Assembly: GCF_004361915.1 (NCBI RefSeq)
Contig: NZ_SNWP01000011.1
Location: forward strand, 682,001 to 746,000
Direction: 5' to 3'
Length of the DNA: 64,000 bases
From: Sediminibacterium goheungense
GTDB lineage: Bacteria; Bacteroidota; Bacteroidia; Chitinophagales; Chitinophagaceae
Under the pieces are notes generated by a model. The model was not told the origin of the DNA, did no database searches, and saw only the letters and a list, made by a program, of their open reading frames with translations. The position numbers were made by a program, and so were the translations under genes. Position 1 is the stretch's first letter; each line of letters begins with the position of its first letter. This document shows, one piece after another, positions 46,320 to 55,709 of the stretch.

Positions 46320-47474
46320 ATGTCGCTTAGTACGAATAAAAAAATTGTCGATTTCATTCAATATCTTTTTCCTGGGAAAGAACATATATCATTGCATGAG
46401 CCATTGTTTATAGGAAAAGAAAGAGAATATGTGTTAGATGCAATAAACTCCACTTTTGTATCATCGGTTGGAAAGTATGTTGATCAATTTGAAGAAATGA
46501 TCCGCAATTATACCGGTGCGAAATTTGCTATAGCGACGACTAATGGAACTTCCGCATTGCATATGTCATTATTGCTGTCTGGGGTAGAGCAAGGAGATAT
46601 GGTGATTACTCAACCCTTTTCATTTATTGCGACCTGTAATGCGATTAGTTATCTAAAAGCCCATCCTTACTTCATTGATATTGATGAAAATACTTTGGGA
46701 TTAAGTTATGAAGCATTGAAGATTTTTTTAAATGACCATACTTATATAAGTAATCAGCAATGCTATCATAAGGAAAGTAACAGACGTATTTCTGTGTGTG
46801 TGCCAATGCATACATTTGGGATGCCTGTTGAAATTGATAAAATAGTTTCAATTTGTCAAGAATTCCATATCAAAGTAGTTGAAGATGCTGCGGAATCCTT
46901 AGGATCAACATACAAGGGTCAACAGACAGGCACATTCGGATTATTAGGTACTTATAGTTTTAATGGGAATAAGACAATTACCTGTGGAGGTGGTGGTATT
47001 ATTGTTACCAATGATGAAAGATTAGGTAAATTAGCAAAGCATTTGACAACACAAGCAAAATTGCCCCATAAGTGGGAGTTTAAGCATGACCAGATTGGAT
47101 ATAATTACAGACTTCCTAACATTAATGCTGCATTGGCATGTGCTCAATTAGAACAGTTAGATAATTTTATAACTAACAAACGCGAAACGGCAAACAAATA
47201 TGCGGATTTCTTTACATCTGTCGATAACGTCAGATTTCTAAAAGAGAATCAAAATTCAAAGTCTAATTACTGGCTCAATGCAATTTTATTTGAAGACCAT
47301 AATTCTCAACAGGAGTTTTTGGAGTACTCAAATTCTAATGGAGTTATGACTCGACCAGGGTGGGATCTTTTAAATACTTTACCTATGTATCCTGATCAAA
47401 GTAATGACGAGTTAGTGAATGCGCGAAAAATACACGCAAGATTAGTTAATATTCCAAGTAGTGTTAGACTATAA
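46320..47474 (+). CDS. legC: LegC-like PLP-dependent aminotransferase
   Basis: 384 residues of the DegT/DnrJ/EryC1 family. The PLP Lys lies in SFNGNKTITCGGGG. N-terminal ISLHEPLFIGKERE and FVSSVGKYVDQFEE match LegC, which aminates C4 of the 4-keto-6-deoxy sugar nucleotide made by LegB. It starts two bases after legB and its end overlaps the next gene by 14 bases. Confidence 0.85.
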   Translation: MSLSTNKKIVDFIQYLFPGKEHISLHEPLFIGKEREYVLDAINSTFVSSVGKYVDQFEEMIRNYTGAKFAIATTNGTSALHMSLLLSGVEQGDMVITQPFSFIATCNAISYLKAHPYFIDIDENTLGLSYEALKIFLNDHTYISNQQCYHKESNRRISVCVPMHTFGMPVEIDKIVSICQEFHIKVVEDAAESLGSTYKGQQTGTFGLLGTYSFNGNKTITCGGGGIIVTNDERLGKLAKHLTTQAKLPHKWEFKHDQIGYNYRLPNINAALACAQLEQLDNFITNKRETANKYADFFTSVDNVRFLKENQNSKSNYWLNAILFEDHNSQQEFLEYSNSNGVMTRPGWDLLNTLPMYPDQSNDELVNARKIHARLVNIPSSVRL

Positions 47475-48117
47475 ACAAAAGAAAGAAATAGTCGTTATTG
47501 GTTCTGGAGGTCATGCATCTTCAGTAATTGATATTCTCCAACAGTTAAAGGAATGGAATATTCATGGAGTTGTTTCTGTAAATTTAAAAAAATCTGAAAC
47601 GTTTAATGGGATTAAAGTAATAGGTGATGATACAATTTTTGAAGAATTAATTCATAATCAATATTCCTTCGTAATAGCGATAGGTCAGATATTGTCATCT
47701 TCAACTCGGGTTAAAATTTTCAATCAATTGTTAGAACTGGGAGCTATGCTTCCTATAATCATTTCTCCTGATGCTTATGTTTCACAAAATGCAACTATTG
47801 GTAGAGGAACTATGATTTTTCATCGTGTTGTAATTAATGCTAATGTCCGGATAGGGAATAACTGCATCATAAATAACACTAGCTTAATTGAACATGATAC
47901 TACCATAGGATCTCATACTCATATTTCCACAGGTGCAATTGTTAATGGTAATGTCAGCATTGGGGATCATTGTTTTATAGGTAGCGGATCTGTGATTGCG
48001 AATAATATTAGTATATGTGACGAGGTTATAATAGGTGCAGGGGCAGTTGTTATAAGTAATATTAATGCACCAGGAGTCTATTATGGAAATCCAGCAAAAA
48101 AGAAGCAGAATGGCTAG
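47461..48117 (+). CDS. NeuD-family sugar acetyltransferase (LegH role likely)
   Basis: 218 residues. N-terminal Rossmann-like IVVIGSGGHASSVIDILQ followed by a left-handed beta-helix of hexapeptide repeats (ATIGRGTMIFHRVVINANVR, IGDHCFIGSGSVIANN). The only in-frame start is the GTG at 47461, inside the end of legC. Position after LegB-LegC suggests N-acetylation of the 4-amino group (LegH/PglD-like); O-acetylation of a finished nonulosonate is the alternative for this family. Confidence 0.78.
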   Translation: MLDYKQKKEIVVIGSGGHASSVIDILQQLKEWNIHGVVSVNLKKSETFNGIKVIGDDTIFEELIHNQYSFVIAIGQILSSSTRVKIFNQLLELGAMLPIIISPDAYVSQNATIGRGTMIFHRVVINANVRIGNNCIINNTSLIEHDTTIGSHTHISTGAIVNGNVSIGDHCFIGSGSVIANNISICDEVIIGAGAVVISNINAPGVYYGNPAKKKQNG

Positions 48118-48994
48118 TGAGGTCTGCGTTTTTTCAGTACTTCATCAGGGGGCTGTAAAATTTTATACAGAGTTTTTACATTCTTTAGATTGTCAAACAT
48201 ATTCGAATTTTGATCTTTTTCTAGTTGTGGATAACGTAAGATCTGAAATTTTAAAAGATATTGAGAATAAAACGTTACATAGATTCAAGATTATTCATTA
48301 TGAGTATTCAGGTGGGATGCTTGAAAATCGAATAAAAGGACTACAACATCTAGTAAAAACGAAGAATAAGTATCAAACGATTGTTTTTCTAGATTCAGAT
48401 GACTTAGTGGCAAAGAATTATATTGAAATAGTGTCAAGAAATAACAAAGATTTTGAAGTTGTCGTTTCTGATTTAATTCCTTTTTCTGAATACCATAAAG
48501 CAGATTCTGATATGCCGATATGGAATGAGAGATTAATGAATAAAGAGATTTTGGATGTAACATTTCTTAAAAACAAAAATATTCTTGGGTTTGGAAATAC
48601 CAGCATTCATTTCAGATTAATCGAACGGCTTAAATCTAACTATCCAGAGCCACTAGCACCCGATTGGTATTTTTTTAAAGATATACTTACTTTATCTGAT
48701 AGGATCAAATTTAGTAAAGAGTCAATCATTTTTTATCGGCAACATCATTCCAATATTGCCGGCTATCAAACTTTGACACATGAAAAGTTGAGGCGAATTT
48801 TTCAAGTTAAATACGATCATTATAAACTAATGTATTATACAGATGCAGATTCTGTCGAAGAAATTAACACAATAACTAAAATTTTAAATAACGAAAAAGA
48901 TATAACTCAATCAATTAACTACTTAAATCAAAAATCCATTAATTTCTTCTGGTGGGAAGAAACTACATACTTAAAAAAAAGCTACAATGAATAA
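48110..48994 (+). CDS. Family 2 (GT-A) glycosyltransferase
   Basis: 294 residues from ATG 48110, which overlaps the end of the previous gene (ATGGCTAG). The GT-A pattern is present: FSVLHQGAVKFYTEFLHSL, LFLVVDN, then the metal-binding VFLDSDDLVAKNYIE, and a late WYFFKDI and FYRQHHSNI. It should add one sugar of the repeat unit on the cytoplasmic face of the inner membrane. It occupies the place where other legionaminate clusters carry the hydrolysing 2-epimerase. Confidence 0.78.
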   Translation: MASEVCVFSVLHQGAVKFYTEFLHSLDCQTYSNFDLFLVVDNVRSEILKDIENKTLHRFKIIHYEYSGGMLENRIKGLQHLVKTKNKYQTIVFLDSDDLVAKNYIEIVSRNNKDFEVVVSDLIPFSEYHKADSDMPIWNERLMNKEILDVTFLKNKNILGFGNTSIHFRLIERLKSNYPEPLAPDWYFFKDILTLSDRIKFSKESIIFYRQHHSNIAGYQTLTHEKLRRIFQVKYDHYKLMYYTDADSVEEINTITKILNNEKDITQSINYLNQKSINFFWWEETTYLKKSYNE

Positions 48995-50051
48995 AATAAA
49001 ACTAACACCTGTAAAAGACGTTTATAATTATTGCAAACCTTATATCATTGCAGAGCTTGGCTCTAATCATAATGGTGATATGGAACTGGCAAGAAAATTA
49101 ATTATTCAGGCAAAAGAAGCAGGCGCAGATTGTGTTAAATTTCAAAGCTGGTCTAAAGACACTATTTTTTCTAAAAAAACATATGAAGAGAATTATTTTG
49201 TTGCAGATGATTACAGAAACAGGACTGACTATACACTTGAACAAATAGTTGAAGAATTTTCTATCAGTGAAGAGGAATTATTGGAAATGAAAGCATTTGC
49301 AGATCAGGTGGGTATAGATTGTACATCAACTCCGTTTTCTAAAAAGGAAGCAGATTTTCTCGTTGATAAACTAAACAGCCCTTTCATTAAGGTTGCATCA
49401 ATGGACTTGAATAACTATCCTTTTTTAGAATATTTAGCAAAGAAAAATAGGCCAATGATACTCTCGACGGGGTTAAGTGAATTATATGAAATCGATAAGG
49501 CTATAAGAACAATTGAAAACACAGGAAATACTAATATAATAATCCTGCATTGTGTGTCAATTTATCCTCCCAAAGATGAACAGGTTAATTTGAGAAATAT
49601 TATAACACTGCAAAATACATATCCCAAATATCCAATCGGATTCTCTGATCATACATTGGGAACTTCCATTCCAATAGCCTCAGCAGCATTAGGTGTGTGT
49701 GTAATTGAAAAACATTTTACTCTGGATAAAAATATGTTCGGGTGGGATCATAAAGTTTCAGCCACAAAAGATGAAATGGCGTTGATTGTTAGTGAAACTC
49801 AAAGAGTTAACACCGCTTTAGGTGATTTTCGGATTTCTTGTGTAGAAGACCAGGAAAGAAAAAGTTCTTTCAGACGAAGTATAACTTCTACGCGTTCAAT
49901 TAAGAAAGGTGAAATAATAAATGCAGAGGATATTGATTTTAAGAGACCTGGAAATGACATCGCTCCTGAGTTTATAAATTTTGTAATTGGCCGGGTTGCT
50001 GCTAATGATATAGAATCAGATAAACCTATAAAGTATTCAGATTTAGTATAA
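48987..50051 (+). CDS. NeuB-family nonulosonic acid synthase (LegI-like)
   Basis: 354 residues. IIAELGSNHNGDMELARKLI, KFQSWSKDTIFSK, CTSTPFSKKEADFL, ILHCVSIYP, IGFSDHTLG and the C-terminal SAF domain (RRSITSTRSIKKGEIINAED) define a PEP-dependent nonulosonate synthase. The substrate, judged by the LegB-LegC neighbours, is 2,4-diacetamido-2,4,6-trideoxymannose giving legionaminic acid; sialic or pseudaminic acid cannot be excluded. Overlaps the previous gene by 8 bases. Confidence 0.88.
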   Translation: MNKIKLTPVKDVYNYCKPYIIAELGSNHNGDMELARKLIIQAKEAGADCVKFQSWSKDTIFSKKTYEENYFVADDYRNRTDYTLEQIVEEFSISEEELLEMKAFADQVGIDCTSTPFSKKEADFLVDKLNSPFIKVASMDLNNYPFLEYLAKKNRPMILSTGLSELYEIDKAIRTIENTGNTNIIILHCVSIYPPKDEQVNLRNIITLQNTYPKYPIGFSDHTLGTSIPIASAALGVCVIEKHFTLDKNMFGWDHKVSATKDEMALIVSETQRVNTALGDFRISCVEDQERKSSFRRSITSTRSIKKGEIINAEDIDFKRPGNDIAPEFINFVIGRVAANDIESDKPIKYSDLV

Positions 50052-50066
50052 TCGTAAATACCGTAT

Positions 50067-51101
50067 ATGAAAAATGTTCTTATTTTAGAAGAGAATATAG
50101 GTTTCTATGATCTTTTACAAAAGCTTGATCAGGAGGGTAATGGCTTTTTGATTATTGTAGATAAGGATTTTAAGCTGATTGGGATTATAACAGACGGAGA
50201 TATCAGAAGGGCTATTTTAAATAAACAAACGGAAGATGTTTACATGATCATTAACAGGCAACCTCTTACAGCTGATTCCGAATCTGATAGGCATGAAATT
50301 CAATTATATTTAAAAAGTATACAAAGAAGGCAAATACCTGTAATTGATAAGAACAAAATACTAGTAGATATTGTTTATTTGGATGATAATGAAGTTCATT
50401 ATCATGATAACTATGTTGTAATTATGGCTGGGGGATTAGGTTCTCGCTTGGGCGAGTTAACCAAAGATATCCCAAAGCCCATGCTGAAAGTTGGGAATAA
50501 GCCAATTCTGGAAAGAATCATTATGTCTTTTAAAGAAGCAGGTTATAATAAATTCATTGTTTGTGTAAATTATAAATCAGAAATTATCAAGGATTACTTT
50601 AAAGACGGTAAAGACTTTGGAGTTCATATTACATATAATGACGAAGAGAAAAAAATGGGTACCGCTGGAGCATTAGGGCTAATTAAATATCAATTTGATA
50701 AACCTTTTTTTGTTGTTAACGGGGATATTCTAACTACGATTCAATACAATGAATTCATGAATTTTCACATTCGAACTTCGGCGACAGCAACAATGTGTGT
50801 GAAAAAGATGGATTATCAGATACCTTATGCATGTATTAATCTTGATAGTGAATCTAATATTTTAGGATTAGTTGAAAAACCCATTTACGATTATAAAATT
50901 AATGCCGGATTGTACATACTTAATCCCGAAACGATTCAACATATACCGGTTAACGAATACTACGATATGACTTCATTATTTGAATTTTTAATTCAAACGG
51001 GGAAAAAAACAGTTGCTTTTTGTCATGAAGATTATTGGCTGGATATCGGACACAAGGCAGATTATCAAAAAGCTAATTCAGATTTAAACATTGGTAAATG
51101 A
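50067..51101 (+). CDS. CBS-domain sugar-1-phosphate nucleotidyltransferase (PtmE-like)
   Basis: 344 residues: two CBS motifs in the first 110 (LIIVDKDFKLIGIITDGDIR; RQIPVIDKNKILVDIV), then a GT-A nucleotidyltransferase with IMAGGLGSRLGELTKDIPKP, FVVNGDI and LDIGHKADY. This fusion matches PtmE of Campylobacter, which makes GDP-glucosamine for CMP-legionaminate synthesis. It overlaps the cytidylyltransferase gene by four bases (ATGA). Confidence 0.83.
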   Translation: MKNVLILEENIGFYDLLQKLDQEGNGFLIIVDKDFKLIGIITDGDIRRAILNKQTEDVYMIINRQPLTADSESDRHEIQLYLKSIQRRQIPVIDKNKILVDIVYLDDNEVHYHDNYVVIMAGGLGSRLGELTKDIPKPMLKVGNKPILERIIMSFKEAGYNKFIVCVNYKSEIIKDYFKDGKDFGVHITYNDEEKKMGTAGALGLIKYQFDKPFFVVNGDILTTIQYNEFMNFHIRTSATATMCVKKMDYQIPYACINLDSESNILGLVEKPIYDYKINAGLYILNPETIQHIPVNEYYDMTSLFEFLIQTGKKTVAFCHEDYWLDIGHKADYQKANSDLNIGK

Positions 51102-51805
51102 AAAAAATTGCAGTAATTCCCGCTCGAGGAGGATCAAAAAGAATACCTCATAAAAACATCATCAATTTTATGGGGAAGCCTCTAATGGCTTGGACAATTG
51201 AAGCAGCCCAAAAATCAAATATTTTTGACAGAATTATTGTGAGTACCGATGATGTGAAATTCGCAGAGGTTGCAAGAGAGTATAATTGTGAAGTTCCTTT
51301 TCTGCGAGATATTAATGCTGACGATATTACACCTGTAAGTGAAGCTACGATCCACGCTGTTCAGCAAGCAGAAAAATATTATAATGAGGAATACGATATC
51401 GTTGTACAATTAATGGCTAATGCGCCGATTAGAAATCAATTCGATATTATTAATCATTATAATAATTTTGTGCAAAATGATTTTGATTTTCAATTAAGTT
51501 GTTTTCCGTTTGGTTGGATGAATCCATGGTGGTCATTTAAGATGAATGAGGAAAAACAACATGAATGGATTCATCCAGATGCTATGAAAAAAAGATCTCA
51601 GGATCTCGATAAATTATATTGTCCAACAGGAGCAATTTGGATTGCTAAAAAAGAACTGCTTTTGCAAGCAAAGACTTTTTATGGCCCAGGCTATAAGTTC
51701 CATGAAATTGACTGGAAATCAGCTGTTGATATTGACGATTATGAGGATTTAGACTTTGCAAAAGCTGTTTTTTATTTACAAAGCCATCAAGGAGAAAATG
51801 TATAA
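51098..51805 (+). CDS. Acylneuraminate (nonulosonate) cytidylyltransferase, LegF/NeuA-like
   Basis: 235 residues. IAVIPARGGSKRIPHKNI is the CMP-sugar synthetase signature; IVVQLMANAPIR and the late HEIDWKSAVDIDDYEDL follow the family. It activates the nonulosonic acid to its CMP form. Overlaps both neighbours, so it is translationally coupled to the NeuB- and PtmE-like genes. Confidence 0.87.
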   Translation: MKKIAVIPARGGSKRIPHKNIINFMGKPLMAWTIEAAQKSNIFDRIIVSTDDVKFAEVAREYNCEVPFLRDINADDITPVSEATIHAVQQAEKYYNEEYDIVVQLMANAPIRNQFDIINHYNNFVQNDFDFQLSCFPFGWMNPWWSFKMNEEKQHEWIHPDAMKKRSQDLDKLYCPTGAIWIAKKELLLQAKTFYGPGYKFHEIDWKSAVDIDDYEDLDFAKAVFYLQSHQGENV

Positions 51806-52781
51806 AGTTTTGATTGTTGGTGCAGGTAACATTGCAAGCGAGTACGATGATGCAACATCTACAGTATTTCTTACACATGCACATGCTTTCGTAAACCATC
51901 CTCACTTTGAGTTAATTGGTTTTGTTGATCCTGACATAATAAAGGGGATAAATGCATCATCAAAATGGGGAACAAGGCATTTCACAAACCTTGATCAGGC
52001 GTTTAAATATTATTCAAATATCGATATTGTTTGTATAGCAGTTCCAGATGATTTGCACTTTAATGTTTTACAACAAGTTGCTAATTATAGACCCAAATTG
52101 GTATTTACTGAAAAGCCATTAACCAATACATTGGAACAAGCTCATATTATTGAGAGATTATACCGGGAGCTTCACATACCTGTTTTGATCAATTTTAAAA
52201 GAGCTTTCATACCTGAAATACTTGATGTTATAAATAGTGTAAAACGAAATGATTTTGGAGAGTTTAAAAATTGTTATGGATTTTATAATAGGGGATTTAA
52301 GCATAACGCTTCTCATTTGCTTGATTTGATCATTAGATTTACCGGATGTAAGGAATTGAAACTCATGAATGTAATTGACTCTATATCAGACTTCTCTATT
52401 GATGATCCCTCACATAGTTTTGTGGCAAGCACCGATAATAATGCAGTAGTTGTTATCAAAAGTTTTAGCGGCGAAAGTTATCCGATTTTTGAGCTTGATT
52501 TACATTATAGTTCAGGTCGTATTAGGTTATTTAATACAGGGGAAAAGCTCGAAATTTATAGAGTTCAGCCTTCTTCAGCTTTTTCTGGAGTTAATTTTTT
52601 GCAGCCAAAGGATTGTATTGATACGTCTTTACACCAGTCTATGCTTCATGCTGCTAACAATATTTTTGAATACCTTTCGATGGGTAAACCATTAAGGGTT
52701 CCAATTGCAGATGGTATAGAAGTTATGAAACTAACTGAGCAAGTTTTAAAAGATATAAAAAATAAATCATGTCTAAATTAG
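51798..52781 (+). CDS. Gfo/Idh/MocA oxidoreductase (PtmF-like)
   Basis: 327 residues from ATG 51798, chosen because KVLIVGAGNIASEYDD, the NAD(P) motif, follows at once. The EKP motif (FTEKPLT) marks the Gfo/Idh family. The opening pattern with THAHAFVNHPHFELIGFVD resembles PtmF-type proteins beside ptmE. In the alternative WbpB/WlbA reading it would oxidise C3 of a UDP-HexNAc uronate. Overlaps neuA-like by 8 bases and the next gene by 13. Confidence 0.75.
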   Translation: MYKVLIVGAGNIASEYDDATSTVFLTHAHAFVNHPHFELIGFVDPDIIKGINASSKWGTRHFTNLDQAFKYYSNIDIVCIAVPDDLHFNVLQQVANYRPKLVFTEKPLTNTLEQAHIIERLYRELHIPVLINFKRAFIPEILDVINSVKRNDFGEFKNCYGFYNRGFKHNASHLLDLIIRFTGCKELKLMNVIDSISDFSIDDPSHSFVASTDNNAVVVIKSFSGESYPIFELDLHYSSGRIRLFNTGEKLEIYRVQPSSAFSGVNFLQPKDCIDTSLHQSMLHAANNIFEYLSMGKPLRVPIADGIEVMKLTEQVLKDIKNKSCLN

Positions 52782-54136
52782 CTATTCTAGGAGGTTCTCC
52801 AGTCAGAAAAGAAGATTTCCCTAATCGTAAATCAATGGGGAAAGAAGAAATTGAGGCTGCAAAAAGAGTACTAGATTCTGATGTTCTTTCAGGATTTGTA
52901 GGGGCAGCCGGCAATTTTTTTAATGGGGGTAAAGAAGTTAAACAATTCGAAAAACAGTGGGCAGAAGCCTATGGTTTTAAACATGCAATCAGTGTTAATT
53001 CATGGACAACAGGGTTACAGGTTGCAGTAGGGGCTGTTGGAATCGAGCCTGGCGATGAAGTAATCTGTTCACCTTATACAATGTCTGCTTCAGCTACCTC
53101 AGTACTTTTTTATGGAGGTATCCCTGTTTTTGCCGATGTTGAAAGAGATCGATATACGCTTGATCCCAAATCAATTGAAGAGAGAATTACCCCAAGAACC
53201 AAAGCTATTTTGGTAGTGCATTTATTTGGTTATCCTGCGAATATGGATGCCATCATGGCAATAGCTAAAAAACATAATTTAAAAGTTATAGAAGATGCAG
53301 CTCAGGCACCGGGTGTTTATTACAAAAATATACCTGTAGGCGCAATTGGTGATATCGGAGGCTTTAGCCTGAACTTCCACAAGCATATTCATACAGGAGA
53401 AGGTGGGGTGTTAGTTACCCATGATGATATGATTGCGCTTCGCTCTCAACTCATTAGAAATCATGGTGAAAATGCAACGGAAGCTTATGGTGTTACAGAT
53501 ATATCAAATACCATTGGAAGTAATTATCGATTTACTGAAATACAAGCAGCAATCGGATATGAGCAATTTAAAAAACTGCATGGATTTCTTGAACATAGAA
53601 AAGAAATAGGAGCATACCTGACTAATAGATTGAAAGCAATAGAGGGCTTGCACGTGCAGCAAATCGAAGAAGGTTCTACACACTCATATTACATGTATCC
53701 TATCCGCTTTGATGAAAATGTATTTGAAGTATCTAGGAATTTATTTTTACGTGCAGTATCAGCTGAATTACCTAAGCCTAATTATTGGGATACGACGCCT
53801 CTGGCCGAAGGTTATGTAAAGCCTCTTTACTTGAATCCGGTTTATCAGCAAAAAATCGCAATAGGTAAAAAAGGATTTCCATTTAATACAAATCCAGGAG
53901 TTGAGTATGATTATTCAAAAGGGTTGTGCCCTGTAACTGAGAGTCTTTATGAGAAAGAATTAATGTTATCTCCATTGGTACGTGAAGGTATTTCAAAAAA
54001 AGAAATAGCCGACTTCGCTGATGCTATAGAAAAAGTTGTTGAAAATATTTCTGATTTAAGGAATTCGGCTTTGAATAAAGAAACTAATACACAATTATAC
54101 GATGCAACAAAAGCTATCGACGAAAATGTTAAATGA
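52769..54136 (+). CDS. DegT/DnrJ/EryC1 aminotransferase (second in locus)
   Basis: 455 residues, longer than LegC and of a different subgroup: start LAILGGSPVRKEDFPNRKS is that of the StrS-like (scyllo-inosose) group. The PLP Lys is in SLNFHKHIHTGEGG; INPY-like CSPYTMSASAT and VIEDAAQAPG are intact. It follows the Gfo/Idh gene, forming a dehydrogenase-aminotransferase pair that would add an amino group to a keto-sugar or keto-cyclitol. Substrate unknown; C3 amination (WbpE-like) and a role with PtmF are both possible. Confidence 0.8.
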   Translation: MSKLAILGGSPVRKEDFPNRKSMGKEEIEAAKRVLDSDVLSGFVGAAGNFFNGGKEVKQFEKQWAEAYGFKHAISVNSWTTGLQVAVGAVGIEPGDEVICSPYTMSASATSVLFYGGIPVFADVERDRYTLDPKSIEERITPRTKAILVVHLFGYPANMDAIMAIAKKHNLKVIEDAAQAPGVYYKNIPVGAIGDIGGFSLNFHKHIHTGEGGVLVTHDDMIALRSQLIRNHGENATEAYGVTDISNTIGSNYRFTEIQAAIGYEQFKKLHGFLEHRKEIGAYLTNRLKAIEGLHVQQIEEGSTHSYYMYPIRFDENVFEVSRNLFLRAVSAELPKPNYWDTTPLAEGYVKPLYLNPVYQQKIAIGKKGFPFNTNPGVEYDYSKGLCPVTESLYEKELMLSPLVREGISKKEIADFADAIEKVVENISDLRNSALNKETNTQLYDATKAIDENVK

Positions 54137-55152
54137 TGATGAATACTAATCAATTGATTAGAAACATTGTTAAAAATAAACGAATAGCTTTTGTATTTGG
54201 AGATCCCGCAGGAGCAAAGGCGATGATTGCTATTTCAAAACTAATTCGTGATAGCAAAGAGTTTTTGCTTATATCTGATCGTTCTTATTCTTTTTTTAGT
54301 GAAATTGAGGCTGATGTTTCTATAGTTATAAATGAGGAGGAGTTATTCTCTAAATTTGCTGATTTTGCCCCTCAACTGATTTTTACCGGGACGTCTTTGC
54401 CTGTTTCTGTAGAGTTGAAAAGTTTAAAATACGGAAAACAAAATAACATTGAAACTCTCTCTTTTGTTGATCATTGGACAAATATTAAAGAACGTTTTAT
54501 TGATGAAAAAGGTCAACTCATAATACCGGATAAAGTGTATGTGATTGACAGTAACGCGTACAATATAGCTGTAAAAGATGGCCTACCTGAAAAACAGGTT
54601 GAAGTCATTTCTAATCCTTATTATAATTGGTTATCCACCTGGAAACCAAAGACAAAAAGATATTCATTTTATCAACAACTAGGTATAAATCAGGATGCTG
54701 CTTACATAGTATATGCACCTGAACCACTTGATAAGTTTAATCTTAAAGAGAAATATGGGTTTAATGAATATGATATTCTAAATGATGTAGATAAAATCTT
54801 TAAGAATTATTCAACAAATAGTAAAAAAGAAATAAAAATTGTATTTAAGACCCATCCGAATGTAAAAAAGGAGGAAGTGTTAAAAGCTATAATCTTAAAT
54901 CTGGGATATATACCTGATTATTTAATAATTATATCTGATATTGATTTTAATCATCTCATTTATTACTCATCACTTGTAATAGGTTTTTTTTCCAACAGCC
55001 TGATTGAGGCTTCCATATTAGGAAAGCCCATTTTTCGACTTTTATACAAATTAAATAGAATTGAAAATGATCCTTTAAATGGAAAGGAAATAGGAGTTCG
55101 AATCGACTCTTTAAAAAAGTTTAGTGAAATCCTTAATAAAAAAATATTGTAA
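54133..55152 (+). CDS. GT-B-fold glycosyltransferase-like protein, unassigned
   Basis: 339 residues without membrane segments. The N-terminal half (RIAFVFGDPAGAKAMIAISK, FTGTSLP) and the C-terminal half with FKTHPNVKKEE and YYSSLVIGFFSNSLIEASIL follow the two-Rossmann GT-B layout of CDP-glycerol or capsule transferases. It lacks the NeuC/LegG epimerase signatures, so the missing hydrolysing epimerase is not this gene. It may transfer the nonulosonic acid. Overlaps the previous gene by four bases. Confidence 0.6.
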   Translation: MMMNTNQLIRNIVKNKRIAFVFGDPAGAKAMIAISKLIRDSKEFLLISDRSYSFFSEIEADVSIVINEEELFSKFADFAPQLIFTGTSLPVSVELKSLKYGKQNNIETLSFVDHWTNIKERFIDEKGQLIIPDKVYVIDSNAYNIAVKDGLPEKQVEVISNPYYNWLSTWKPKTKRYSFYQQLGINQDAAYIVYAPEPLDKFNLKEKYGFNEYDILNDVDKIFKNYSTNSKKEIKIVFKTHPNVKKEEVLKAIILNLGYIPDYLIIISDIDFNHLIYYSSLVIGFFSNSLIEASILGKPIFRLLYKLNRIENDPLNGKEIGVRIDSLKKFSEILNKKIL

Positions 55153-55709
55153 TGATTGTTTTTCTTGAGTCTTCTAAAGTAATATTATCACCCATTTCTC
55201 TTTCCTTAGTTCAAGAAGGAAGTTATTCTCAATGGATAAATGATCAGGCAAGTGATTTATTCACACAACACGCCATCCTGCCTCACACAACTGAAAGTCT
55301 GTATGCTTATGCAGAAAATAAACAAAAAGAAAGAAATAGTATCTGGTTAGGCATTATATATAAAGAAAATAATAAACACGTTGGAAATATTGATATTTCG
55401 GACATTGACTGGATAAATCGTGTTGGGACTTATAATATACTAATAGGAGAAAAAAAATATCATGGTAAAGGGATTGGTTATGAAGCATCACATTTGATAC
55501 TTAACCACGTATTTAACAGACTTAACCTAAACAGGATACAGTTAGGAGTTGACGAAAGGAATAAGGGCGCTATTGGGTTGTATCAAAAATTAGGATTTCG
55601 AGAAGAAGGACGATTTGAAAATGGTATTTTAGCTTCAGGTGAGTATTTTGATATAATTAGAATGCGAATTTTACAGAAAGAATATTTGATAGATAAAAAA
55701 CATGTATGA
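55152..55709 (+). CDS. GNAT N-acetyltransferase
   Basis: 185 residues of the GNAT family (RimJ/PseH-like): IGEKKYHGKGIGYEASHLIL supplies the acetyl-CoA pyrophosphate loop and GVDERNKGAIGLYQKLGFRE the last motif. Start codon overlaps the previous stop (TAATG). In this locus it probably N-acetylates an amino sugar made by one of the two aminotransferases. Confidence 0.78.
   Translation: MIVFLESSKVILSPISLSLVQEGSYSQWINDQASDLFTQHAILPHTTESLYAYAENKQKERNSIWLGIIYKENNKHVGNIDISDIDWINRVGTYNILIGEKKYHGKGIGYEASHLILNHVFNRLNLNRIQLGVDERNKGAIGLYQKLGFREEGRFENGILASGEYFDIIRMRILQKEYLIDKKHV

Noticed and set aside
54133..55152. NeuC/LegG hydrolysing 2-epimerase
   Set aside because: Both have a GT-B-like fold, but the NeuC signatures near the N-terminus and the conserved His/Glu segments are missing; capsule-transferase features are present instead.
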